Below, in pieces: positions 1 to 13,100 of a stretch of DNA of 64,000 nt (the first letter of the stretch is position 1; each line of letters begins with the position of its first letter). The translations under genes and the position numbers were made by a program. The stretch is from Siphonodentalium dalli. Lineage: Eukaryota; Mollusca; Scaphopoda; Gadilida; Siphonodentaliidae. Below the pieces are notes generated by a model. It did not search any database and had not been told where the DNA came from. It saw only the letters and a program-made list of their open reading frames with translations. The DNA lies in the NCBI GenBank assembly GCA_032622095.1, contig CP136064.1:275799614-275863613 (forward strand), given 5' to 3'.

Positions 1-124
1 TATATTATTTTTTATAATTGTTAAAATATTATAAACAAGAGCATCGCTAGAGCGTGGCAAAATATGCCCTTTAGCCATTTCGAATTATACTACCGCAAAA
101 TAAAATAATACTTTGAGCTTACAT

Positions 125-690
125 CTAAAGAATATCTGATATACCACTAATTTCAATGCCAAAATGAGGTCAAATTCTAAGTTGAAAAATGGCCGTAACT
201 CATGTGAATATAATTAGACAGAACCTATATTCGAACTTGGCCTGTAGTTTTAGACGGGAAATACACATACCAGCTTTGGTTCAGATCAAATACTTGAGTT
301 ATTGGTCGGAAACTGAAATGTTATGAAATCGGTCAAATTCTAAGTAAAAAAAGGGTTGTAAATAATTGGACGGAACCCATATTCAAACTTGGCCCGTATC
401 TTTGGCTGGGATATAAATACACACACCAACTTTGGTTCAGATCAAATAATCCAAACTGGAGTTAGCGGTCGGAAACCAAAAATGTTAACAGGCTGTCAAA
501 TTCTATGTTGAAAAAGGGCTGTAACGCATGTCAAATTAATTGGACAGAACCCATATTCGAACTATGTCCTGTATCTTTAGCTGGGAAATAAATACACACA
601 CCAACTTTGGTTCAGATCAAATAATCCGAACTGGAGTTATGCATCAGAAATAAAAATTGTTTCAAAAGGGCATATAAAAACTGTTAAGAA
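125..690. repeat. Dispersed repeat, three tandem modules of about 163 bp
   Basis: Three successive modules start with CAAATTCTA near 171, 334 and 497. Each continues through 'gccgtaactc', 'ggacagaacccatattcgaa', 'ctgggaaataaatacacaca' and 'ccaactttggttcagatcaa'. Related modules recur at 15079-15560, 19889-20060, 21520-22062 and 36110-36530. I recognise no coding content. The family is an old dispersed repeat with internal tandem structure. Confidence 0.8.
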
Positions 691-819
691 TGTCATGGCA
701 TGTGTTACGGACTGCATGTACTGTCAATATCATACTTTATAGCTTATCCTGTTTTGCTTGCATGAATTTGTCAATATTTGAAACAGTTTTATTGACCCAA
801 ATGGATGAAATAATGTTAA

Positions 820-2332
820 CACGTTGAGTGCCACTACGAGTTATCTCGTAGTTCGCAACCTTCGCAGGTTGCCACTACGAGTTATCTCGTAGTGGTTTCC
901 ATGTCGTGTAACTGACAAACGGAAGCAGTGGAATAGGTCGATACACCACGAAAACCCGCCTCGGAACATCAGAACAGTGATTTTATCAAATAAATAGTGT
1001 GGCTCCCCTTACATCGTTCAACTGAAGTGAGCAACAACAGCACATATATTCTACTCAAAAATGGTCCAGTTGTGAGTGAATACAGCGGACACTGTCTCAC
1101 TGAGTGACCACCAGAGGCAGTCGTGTGTGGGCAATTCGACTGGGGTTTTGGTATTCAATAGATTGACAATGTTCACGCATGCAAACAAAGTCAGGGGGTG
1201 GATATTCACAATGTACAAACATGCGAAGGCAGTTTCGATGAATGGTTACATCGTTGTGTTTCAACACACGGAACAGATTTGGCAGGCCTGTGTGACCTCT
1301 CACTCATGTGCGAGTGGAAGCACCCAACACAAGATAAGCGGATAATCCATGACGTTATATGCGCGTTGATGCTACCATTATCTCATTAGGGACCACAGCA
1401 GTTGTTTTTGTATACACTGTGCGGCTCCATTTGGGGGCTAGGTATTTTATTATTTATAATACAAGTAAAGCAGAACAATTATTTCCCAAAACTACATTTT
1501 ACCCACTTCCGAACGTGTTGGACAATGGAAAGCGTAGCAATTACCGTACTTTAGACGTCATGCAGTTCACCGAACTGTTCTACTTGCGTAGGTACGGATG
1601 AATGATTTTGTGTAGCATAGAGGTTTACAGTAAAGGGTGACTTACTTCCAGGCGGACGGATTATATGGAATCGTTACATGTAGCACACTCCTGAATGTGC
1701 AGGGATCTATTTGGCTACTGCTGCATGGTTGTTTTAATTTTATGCTGACAATTCTTCCAACACTATTATTTTGGGTTGTACTTTGGAACCCTATAGCATA
1801 GGCCTAAATCAGGCTAAACAACAGAAGATGCATGCTTGTAATCATTCCTGTATGGACGAAATAAACTCATCCTCACAGGAAACAAGTTCACCCGATTCCA
1901 CTTTGGATTCGCTGTCTGTAGCATGCATGCTCATATATATAAGTAATTTGCTCCGCCGTGCATCAGCCACAATTTAACTATATAATGAGCTATAACCACT
2001 ACAAGGACTCCCACACCTCAATAAATATGCTTACCACCAAAATAACTTGTTTGGGTTACATTCTACTTCATATTGGTTGCTCAAACGTGTCCAATTGTGT
2101 CTACGAGATAACTCGTAGTTGGCACTGGTGGTGGGAATACCCAAATTCCTTCCACCAGTGCCGGCTACGAGTTATCTCGTAGTACTATCAATCGCCGTTT
2201 CTGTCATCTAAAGTCGCGACGTCATCCAATTTTTGCTTCATTGAAGCCAAATTATGGTCTACTAAGGGTATCTATCTTGCCACGATTTGGCAAACTGGCG
2301 AGATTACTAATTGATTTCTGGCACTCAACGTG
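820..2332. mobile_element. piggyBac-like non-autonomous element (1.5 kb, TTAA target)
   Basis: The ends are perfect inverted repeats: CACGTTGAGTGCCA at 820-833 and its complement at 2319-2332. They are flanked by TTAA on both sides (816-819, 2333-2336), the target duplication typical of piggyBac. Inside each end sit two copies of a short palindrome, ACTACGAG-TTAT-CTCGTAGT (832-852, 873-893; 2101-2119, 2164-2183). Reading the interior in all frames gives only short ORFs with no DDD transposase or Cys-rich tail that I can recognise, so it is probably mobilised in trans. It lies in DBR1 intron 7. Confidence 0.85.
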
Positions 2333-2736
2333 TTAAACAACTAAAGTTTTAATACTAATTAAACAGATATGGATTCTGTCTACGTAATTTGGAAGCAATT
2401 ATAAGATAGGTTGACAAATACACGAAATATTGATATATTGTGTTTTTCTTGGGAGGTTGTTGTTGTTAGTTTGGTTATATCTAATCCATTTAACAAGTTC
2501 TATGTTCTGTCATTTAATAGTGTAAGTCATACTTTGAAGGTACAATATAGAATATAAAACATAGAATGTCCCCATTGTGTATGAGTTAATCAAATTGTGT
2601 ACCCCACACTTGGCAGTACATCAACAAGGGTTTGTTTACAAATCATCGGCACTTTACTTCTGCATTTCGAAAAGGACGGGAATTAACTCACGTTATATTT
2701 CATTGTTAATCATGTTCATATAAATCATATTAGTTT

Positions 2737-3752
2737 CAGGCCTCAGCTCACAAGGCGACTCGGGCGAGATTGTCGCTGACTTCGCCCTATCGTCGCTCTA
2801 AGGCGAAATCGAAGTCGCCTTCAATTTTAGGGGGATATTTTTTTTTTTCTTTATTTTTTTTCTAGTTTTTTTCCCAGACATGTCCGTATATAGATGAATT
2901 GTGGCGGCCATCCCAAAAATAAACAGACTATTCAGAGACAAAGACCCAAGTGTTTAAAATAAAAAATAAAATATGACCTATTGTTTTGTGTTGTTATTCA
3001 GTCGCCTTTGTTTGCTTTGCGGTAATGAATGTTAATCACGAATGTTTTGACACGATGAAAACACGATATGTTCGCATCTGTGTTGTTTCTAACCATTGTG
3101 AGTGTCACAAATAAATGTTTTAATTAACTTAAAAGACCGCCATCCCGCTTTTCAGATATAAAAACAATTACGCAATTATGAGAGTATGTTCGGAAGTTCG
3201 TTTCGGTAACACGTCATACTTTTTGAAGAGACCGCTTCCGTAGACGTAAATAAATGTCAAGTTTATTGCTTTAATCGGATTATACCAGTGATGTTGGCAT
3301 TAATTAAGGGAGGCCATTAATTAATAAAAGCTTTAGCAACTACTTTGTTAGTTAGTCCTTATTGTTTATTTTAGCGGACACCCACATTACAGCCGTGACC
3401 AAATTAAACTTAAAAAGTTACATGCATCATCTGATCTAGTCCGCAAATCTGACGTTAATTATCAGAGCACGGCTGAATATTTGATTAGTTGGGTCCACCA
3501 ACTACATCTGATCATGATTCAGACTGTTAAATGTATAATAACAATTAATTACGCTAATTTCAGATAAAGTCAAATTTTTTTAGTTTTAATTCTTATTTTA
3601 ACTTTTTAACTTTTTTATTGATGTTATAAAATAAAGCGATATTTGAAAATTGTCAATTTTTGGTAGTCTCCCCACTTCTACTTGAAGTCTCCCTAAATTT
3701 CCTGGAGGGAGACTTCAAGTCTCCCTGTTCTGAACCCCTAGGCTGAGGCCTG
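2737..3752. mobile_element. hAT-like non-autonomous element (1.0 kb)
   Basis: The inverted ends CAGGCCTCAGC (2737-2747) and GCTGAGGCCTG (3742-3752) are flanked by a perfect 8-bp duplication ATTAGTTT (2729-2736, 3753-3760). The 8-bp TSD and the CAG...CTG ends are typical of hAT. The interior has T-rich runs and no transposase ORF. Confidence 0.9.
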
Positions 3753-3760
3753 ATTAGTTT

Positions 3761-4034
3761 AATATTCAATTGAATCGAATGAATCAAATGTATTCATCGT
3801 GAAGCACTGCGCTTTAAAAATAGACGACCATTTTGAGCGAGGTCACGGAAGGTCAACTCCGATTTAATTCTACTATGGGTGTAAACTTTAAATTGAAATG
3901 CCATTGAAATGTGTCACCCACAGTAGAAGTGTATCCCATGTCGGACTCGTGTTCACACATAGTAGAGTATAAAGCAGAAAACTATTACATAGCATGTTTG
4001 TATGGAGTCACGGTATAAAATAACTTTAACTCAC
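3761..4034. other. DBR1 intron 7, unique part
   Basis: AT-rich sequence between the hAT-like element and exon 7. I see no repeat, ORF or further DBR1 exon in it. Confidence 0.5.
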
Positions 4035-4174
4035 TTTTCATCGCTACCGGGACCTGGCATATAGCGAGTCCGTTGGGAGAGTGAGAGCAAATGATTGGTT
4101 GATTTGAGAATACACATCCACTCTGGATCTAAATCTAACTTAGCATTCTCTCCACTACCTGGTACATCTATAAT
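4035..4174 (-). CDS. DBR1: DBR1 coding exon 7
   Basis: 140 nt encoding residues 266-311 plus two bases. It starts [20 protein letters not shown] and continues [20 protein letters not shown], matching the beginning of the DBR1 C-terminal domain (conserved 'D.EWL.ILr.T..l'). The acceptor is a long T run ending in TTACAG. The donor is GAAAA|GTGAGT. The following exon is not visible at 1-4034, which holds two transposons and repeats, so the rest of the gene is probably left of the window. Confidence 0.9.
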
Positions 4175-7100
4175 CTGTAAAAAAAAAAAACATTTCTAAA
4201 CTAAATGGATTCTCCCAGTCAGTTATAAAGTTATACATTGGAGTGATCTATTATTCATTTGGAGGGGCTTTCATTGACAAGTATTTGTCCCTAGATAATT
4301 AAGTTCAACAAACGAGATTTGACTTAAGTTGAATAATGTTTTGTGTATAATAGACATCATATTATGATATAGACATCATATGTCAATGTAGGCATACATG
4401 ACAATGGTTAACTGGATAACCCGTAAACTTCACGGTCACACAGACACGCACTGAGTATAACTTTATTACGGCGATATCATTTTAAACTGTGGGGTAACTA
4501 TGTACACATTTTCCCGTGATTTGCCATTTTTCGACACAGGTTTTGCCATTTTGCGGCCCCTACGGAGGTTCGAAAATTGTGAATCTATGCCAAAGATTTC
4601 GAGTCAAATCGAACCACTGCAGCGGTTTTTAATCAAGCCAAGTCTGGAACCATGTGAAGCTGATATTATGAGAGCACACTGAAAAACTTGTTTAATAAAG
4701 CTCGGGTCGTGTTTAGGTAACAGGCGGGCGTACGTACTTGTGACGTCACACATAATTTACAGTATACCGTAAAGGTGAAATTTTTAGTGAACCAACTTTT
4801 TCGAGAAAAAATCACGTGACTTCCGGCAGTGGTTTTCAAAATCGCGGAATCAGCAATGAAACGAATTTACTACTTCACAACTTCCGATATGTGGCAATGG
4901 ACAACTGAACAATTTATTTATTTATAACAGTAAGTTGTTATAAATATGACCTGCAAAGGTTCATATTAGATCAGTTTCATTTGTTAGCTAAATGAAGGCA
5001 GTTACAGCGTCATGACGTCAAAACGTCATTTGTCTCCGCCGGCTAGAATCCAGACATGGCTGAATGTGTCAATGTCGTCTTCGCTTAATCACAGCGACAT
5101 ACATTGTAGTCTATAGCATTCGCTTTATACATTACAATATAGAGACTTTTATTACCAAAGGCCATTAGGCTATATTAAGGCATATATAATTATCGAAGTC
5201 CACTGGCATCCAAAATGATCTACACTATTAATCAAGCATTCGCGTCGCTGACATGCGTATAGGCCTAATATATATGCATATAGTTCCACGACTATTTGCA
5301 CGAACCTTCGCATTGTCCGTCTTCTTACTGTTATGCCGGGGTCGTTCAATATATGCCTTGCATATTATAATATTATTGTACACATGTGAAGCAGATGTCA
5401 TGAGAGCACACTGAAAAGCTTGTTTACATATTACTTTACACATGGGAAGCTGATATTATGAAAGCACACTGAAAAGCTTGTTTACATATTACTTTACACA
5501 TGGGAAGCTGATATTATTAAAGCACATGGAAAAGCTTGTTTACATATTACTTTACACATGGGAAGCTGATATTATGAAAGCACACTGAAAAGCTTGTTTA
5601 CATATTACTTTACACATGGGAAGCTGATATTATGAAAGCACACTGAAAAGCTTGTTTACATATTACTTTACACATGGGAAGCTGATATTATGAAAGCACA
5701 CTGAAAAGCTTGTTTACATATTACTTTACACATGGGAAGCTGATATTATGAAAGCACACTGAAAAGCTTGTTTACATATTACTTTACACATGGGAAGCTG
5801 ATATTATGAAAGCACACTGAAAAGCTTGTTTACATATTACTTTACACATGGGAAGCTGATATTATGAAAGCACAATGAAAAGCTTGTTTACATATTACTT
5901 TACACATGGGAAGCTGATATTATGAAAGCACAATGAAAAGCTTGTTTACATATTACTTTACACATGGGAAGCTGATATTATGAAAGCACAATGAAAAGCT
6001 TGTTTACATATTACTTTACACATGGGAAGCTGATATTATGAAAGCACAATGAAAAGCTTGTTTACATATTACTTTACACATGGGAAGCTGATATTATGAA
6101 AGCACAATGAAAAGCTTGTTTACATATTACTTTACACATGGGAAGCTGATATTATGAAAGCACACTGAAAAGCTTGTTTACATATTACTTTACACATGGG
6201 AAGCTGATATTATGAAAGCACAATGAAAAGCTTGTTTACATATTACTTTACACATGGGAAGCTGATATTATGAGAGCACAATGAAAAGCTTGTTTACATA
6301 TTACTTTACACATGTGAAGCTGATATTATGAGAGCACAATGAAAAGCTTGTTTACATATTACTTTACACATGGGAAGCTGATATTATGAAAGCACACTGA
6401 AAAGCTTGTTTACATATTACTTTACACATGGGAAGCTGATATTATGAAAGCACAATGAAAAGCTTGTTTACATATTACTTTACACATGGGAAGCTGATAT
6501 TATGAAAGCACACTGAAAAGCTTGTTTACATATTACTTTACACATGGGAAGCTGATATTATGAAAGCACAATGAAAAGCTTGTTTACATATTACTTTACA
6601 CATGGGAAGCTGATATTATGAAAGCACAATGAAAAGCTTGTTTACATATTACTTTACACATGGGAAGCTGATATTATGAAAGCACAATGAAAAGCTTGTT
6701 TACATATTACTTTACACATGGGAAGCTGATATTATGAAAGCACAATGAAAAGCTTGTTTACATATTACTTTACACATGGGAAGCTGATATTATGAAAGCA
6801 CAATGAAAAGCTTGTTTACATATTACTTTACACATGGGAAGCTGATATTATGAAAGCACAATGAAAAGCTTGTTTACATATTACTTTACACATGGGAAGC
6901 TGATATTATGAAAGCACAATGAAAAGCTTGTTTACATATTACTTTACACATGGGAAGCTGATATTATGAAAGCACACTGAAAAGCTTGTTTACATATTAC
7001 TTTACACATGGGAAGCTGATATTATGAAAGCACAATGAAAAGCTTGTTTACATATTACTTTACACATGGGAAGCTGATATTATGAAAGCACAATGAAAAG

Positions 7101-10100
7101 CTTGTTTACATATTACTTTACACATGGGAAGCTGATATTATGAAAGCACAATGAAAAGCTTGTTTACATATTACTTTACACATGGGAAGCTGATATTATG
7201 AAAGCACAATGAAAAGCTTGTTTACATATTACTTTACACATGGGAAGCTGATATTATGAAAGCACAATGAAAAGCTTGTTTACATATTACTTTACACATG
7301 GGAAGCTGATATTATGAGAGCACAATGAAAAGCTTGTTTACATATTACTTTACACATGTGAAGCTGATATTATGAGAGCACAATGAAAAGCTTGTTTACA
7401 TATTACTTTACACATGGGAAGCTGATATTATGAAAGCACACTGAAAAGCTTGTTTACATATTACTTTACACATGGGAAGCTGATATTATGAAAGCACAAT
7501 GAAAAGCTTGTTTACATATTACTTTACACATGGGAAGCTGATATTATGAAAGCACACTGAAAAGCTTGTTTACATATTACTTTACACATGGGAAGCTGAT
7601 ATTATGAAAGCACACTGAAAAGCTTGTTTACATATTACTTTACACATGGGAAGCTGATATTATGAAAGCACACTGAAAAGCTTGTTTACATATTACTTTA
7701 CACATGGGAAGCTGATATTATGAAAGCACACTGAAAAGCTTGTTTACATATTACTTTACACATGGGAAGCTGATATTATGAAAGCACACTGAAAAGCTTG
7801 TTTACATATTACTTTACACATGGGAAGCTGATATTATGAAAGCACACTGAAAAGCTTGTTTACATATTACTTTACACATGGGAAGCTGATATTATGAAAG
7901 CACAATGAAAAGCTTGTTTACATATTACTTTACACGTGGGAAGCTGATATTATGAAAGCACACTGAAAAGCTTGTTTACATATTACTTTACACGTGGGAA
8001 GCTGATATTATGAAAGCACACTGAAAAGCTTGTTTACATATTACTTTACACATGGGAAGCTGATATTATGAAAGCACACTGAAAAGCTTGTTTACATATT
8101 ACTTTACACATGGGAAGCTGATATTATGAAAGCACACTGAAAAGCTTGTTTACATATTACTTTACACATGGGAAGCTGATATTATGAAAGCACAATGAAA
8201 AGCTTGTTTACATATTACTTTACACATGGGAAGCTGATATTATGAAAGCACACTGAAAAGCTTGTACATATTACTTTACACATGGGAAGCTGATATTATG
8301 AAAGCACAATGAAAAGCTTGTTTACATATTACTTTACACATGGGAAGCTGATATTATGAAAGCACAATGAAAAGCTTGTTTACATATTACTTTACACATG
8401 GGAAGCTGATATTATGAAAGCACACTGAAAAGCTTGTTTACATATTACTTTACACATGGGAAGCTGATATTATGAAAGCACAATGAAAAGCTTGTTTACA
8501 TATTACTTTACACATGGGAAGCTGATATTATGAAAGCACAATGAAAAGCTTGTTTACATATTACTTTACACATGGGAAGCTGATATTATGAAAGCACAAT
8601 GAAAAGCTTGTTTACATATTACTTTACACATGGGAAGCTGATATTATGAAAGCACACTGAAAAGCTTGTTTACATATTACTTTACACATGGGAAGCTGAT
8701 ATTATGAAAGCACAATGAAAAGCTTGTTTACATATTACTTTACACATGGGAAGCTGATATTATGAAAGCACAATGAAAAGCTTGTTTACATATTACTTTA
8801 CACATGGGAAGCTGATATTATGAAAGCACAATGAAAAGCTTGTTTACATATTACTTTACACATGGGAAGCTGATATTATGAAAGCACACTGAAAAGCTTG
8901 TTTACATATTACTTTACACATGGGAAGCTGATATTATGAAAGCACAATGAAAAGCTTGTTTACATATTACTTTACACATGGGAAGCTGATATTATGAAAG
9001 CACAATGAAAAGCTTGTTTACATATTACTTTACACATGGGAAGCTGATATTATGAAAGCACAATGAAAAGCTTGTTTACATATTACTTTACACATGGGAA
9101 GCTGATATTATGAAAGCACAATGAAAAGCTTGTTTACATATTACTTTACATATGGGAAGCTGATATTATGAAAGCACAATGAAAAGCTTGTTTACATATT
9201 ACTTTACACATGGGAAGCTGATATTATGAAAGCACAATGAAAAGCTTGTTTACATATTACTTTACACATGGGAAGCTGATATTATGAAAGCACAATGAAA
9301 AGCTTGTTTACATATTACTTTACACATGGGAAGCTGATATTATGAAAGCACAATGAAAAGCTTGTTTACATATTACTTTACACATGGGAAGCTGATATTA
9401 TGAAAGCACAATGAAAAGCTTGTTTACATATTACTTTACACATGGGAAGCTGATATTATGAGAGCACAATGAAAAGCTTGTTTACATATTACTTTACACA
9501 TGTGAAGCTGATATTATGAGAGCACAATGAAAAGCTTGTTTACATATTACTTTACACATGGGAAGCTGATATTATGAAAGCACACTGAAAAGCTTGTTTA
9601 CATATTACTTTACACATGGGAAGCTGATATTATGAAAGCACAATGAAAAGCTTGTTTACATATTACTTTACACATGGGAAGCTGATATTATGAAAGCACA
9701 CTGAAAAGCTTGTTTACATATTACTTTACACATGGGAAGCTGATATTATGAAAGCACACTGAAAAGCTTGTTTACATATTACTTTACACATGGGAAGCTG
9801 ATATTATGAAAGCACACTGAAAAGCTTGTTTACATATTACTTTACACATGGGAAGCTGATATTATGAAAGCACACTGAAAAGCTTGTTTACATATTACTT
9901 TACACATGGGAAGCTGATATTATGAAAGCACAATGAAAAGCTTGTTTACATATTACTTTACACATGGGAAGCTGATATTATGAAAGCACACTGAAAAGCT
10001 TGTACATATTACTTTACACATGGGAAGCTGATATTATGAAAGCACAATGAAAAGCTTGTTTACATATTACTTTACACATGGGAAGCTGATATTATGAAAG

Positions 10101-13100
10101 CACAATGAAAAGCTTGTTTACATATTACTTTACACATGGGAAGCTGATATTATGAAAGCACACTGAAAAGCTTGTTTACATATTACTTTACACATGGGAA
10201 GCTGATATTATGAAAGCACAATGAAAAGCTTGTTTACATATTACTTTACACATGGGAAGCTGATATTATGAAAGCACAATGAAAAGCTTGTTTACATATT
10301 ACTTTACACATGGGAAGCTGATATTATGAAAGCACAATGAAAAGCTTGTTTACATATTACTTTACACATGGGAAGCTGATATTATGAAAGCACACTGAAA
10401 AGCTTGTTTACATATTACTTTACACATGGGAAGCTGATATTATGAAAGCACAATGAAAAGCTTGTTTACATATTACTTTACACATGGGAAGCTGATATTA
10501 TGAAAGCACAATGAAAAGCTTGTTTACATATTACTTTACACATGGGAAGCTGATATTATGAAAGCACAATGAAAAGCTTGTTTACATATTACTTTACACA
10601 TGGGAAGCTGACATTATGAAAGCACAATGAAAAGCTTGTTTACATATTACTTTACACATGGGAAGCTGATATTATGAAAGCACACTGAAAAGCTTGTTTA
10701 CATATTACTTTACACATGGGAAGCTGATATTATGAAAGCACAATGAAAAGCTTGTTTACATATTACTTTACACATGGGAAGCTGATATTATGAAAGCACA
10801 ATGAAAAGCTTGTTTACATATTACTTTACACATGGGAAGCTGATATTATGAAAGCACAATGAAAAGCTTGTTTACATATTACTTTACACATGGGAAGCTG
10901 ATATTATGAAAGCACAATGAAAAGCTTGTTTACATATTACTTTACACATGGGAAGCTGATATTATGAAAGCACAATGAAAAGCTTGTTTACATATTACTT
11001 TACACATGGGAAGCTGATATTATGAAAGCACACTGAAAAGCTTGTTTACATATTACTTTACACATGGGAAGCTGATATTATGAAAGCACAATGAAAAGCT
11101 TGTTTACATATTACTTTACACATGGGAAGCTGATATTATGAAAGCACAATGAAAAGCTTGTTTACATATTACTTTACACATGGGAAGCTGATATTATGAA
11201 AGCACAATGAAAAGCTTGTTTACATATTACTTTACACATGGGAAGCTGATATTATGAAAGCACAATGAAAAGCTTGTTTACATATTACTTTACACATGGG
11301 AAGCTGATATTATGAAAGCACACTGAAAAGCTTGTTTACATATTACTTTACACATGGGAAGCTGATATTATGAAAGCACAATGAAAAGCTTGTTTACATA
11401 TTACTTTACACATGGGAAGCTGATATTATGAAAGCACAATGAAAAGCTTGTTTACATATTACTTTACACATGGGAAGCTGATATTATGAAAGCACAATGA
11501 AAAGCTTGTTTACATATTACTTTACACATGGGAAGCTGATATTATGAAAGCACAATGAAAAGCTTGTTTACATATTACTTTACACATGGGAAGCTGATAT
11601 TATGAAAGCACAATGAAAAGCTTGTTTACATATTACTTTACACATGGGAAGCTGATATTATGAAAGCACAATGAAAAGCTTGTTTACATATTACTTTACA
11701 CATGGGAAGCTGATATTATGAAAGCACAATGAAAAGCTTGTTTACATATTACTTTACACATGGGAAGCTGATATTATGAAAGCACAATGAAAAGCTTGTT
11801 TACATATTACTTTACACATGGGAAGCTGATATTATGAAAGCACAATGAAAAGCTTGTTTACATATTACTTTACACATGGGAAGCTGATATTATGAAAGCA
11901 CAATGAAAAGCTTGTTTACATATTACTTTACACATGGGAAGCTGATATTATGAAAGCACAATGAAAAGCTTGTTTACATATTACTTTACACTTGTAAGGC
12001 CAAAAACAAAAGTTTTTTGGTTCTCGGGCAATTTTTATTTCAAATCAATGAGGGAGGGAGGGTTTTATTTTTATTTTTTTCTGCGCATAGTAAGCATGGA
12101 CAAAGATACCTTCCTCTGTCTAGTAATAACCAGAAAGGTAGAGGGAACTGTTATGCATATAAACTCATTTAGTCTTATATAAAAATGACATTGGACTACC
12201 AGTGTATGACTGGTATTACCTAACAATATATAATGCCCCTGACATTAACTACTGTTATTGTTGTCTAAATACTGATAACTCCCCATTCTAATATGTGATC
12301 CTGAATTTAGTCCTGTGCCTTTCAATTGTATAAAGTTACAATTAGTGTAAGTTGTTCACAATGACTAATTGTAAGAAGAGCATGAGGATCAGCTAATCAT
12401 TTTCTTAATTGTAGTCATCTACTTCATGTTGTAAGCCTGCAAGTCACTTTTTAACACATTACATATTAGAGCTCAATGCACACTAATATTCAACACATAT
12501 CTGCTATGGACATGTTGATAAAATCCCCCAAACAAAATTTTTTTTCAAATTTTTTTTTTCGTAAGTTTTTTTTTCATAACATCGGGCATTGCAATAAAAA
12601 GGCCTAATGCGGCCCTTTTTATTCAATGCGGCGGTGCCTGAGAACCAAAACCTTTTTTTTTTTTGGCCTAATGCTGATATTGTGAAAGCACACTGAAAAT
12701 TATTTGTAACTCACCTGTAAGAATTTCCTTCCAGGTAAACATTTATCAAGTGATAAGAATTATTTGTAACTCACCTGTAAGAATTTCCTTCCTGGTAAAC
12801 ATTTATCAAGTGATAAGAATTTTGTTATCTTGGCTTCCGCATCATCTTGTTCCGTCTGTTGGGAAGAGAACAGGTGAATGAATGTATATAGGTAATAATA
12901 TAACCAATTCAGCAAAGAGAACAGGTGAATGTATATCATGTACTCTCAGGGGCCTAGTAATAGTGTGAGCACAATTATTAATTGTGGAGAAAATTCCCAA
13001 CGATCATTATTATTTGGCATTGAAACATAGAGTGAAATTGCCATCACTATTATCAATTCAGCCTAAATCCCCACCCATCACTATTATTAGGCCATCACTA

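Noticed and set aside
1076-1601. ORFs inside the piggyBac-like element as transposase remnant
   Set aside because: No acidic triad context or Cys-rich tail could be seen in any frame; calling it transposase would be guesswork.
5381-11990. Possible CRISPR array (regular repeats)
   Set aside because: Units are directly adjacent with no variable spacers, and the context is a eukaryotic intron.
12715-12758. Second copy of [14 protein letters not shown] as an extra exon
   Set aside because: It has no acceptor in front and read-through from the first copy meets TAA, so it is a duplicated exon tail, not an exon.
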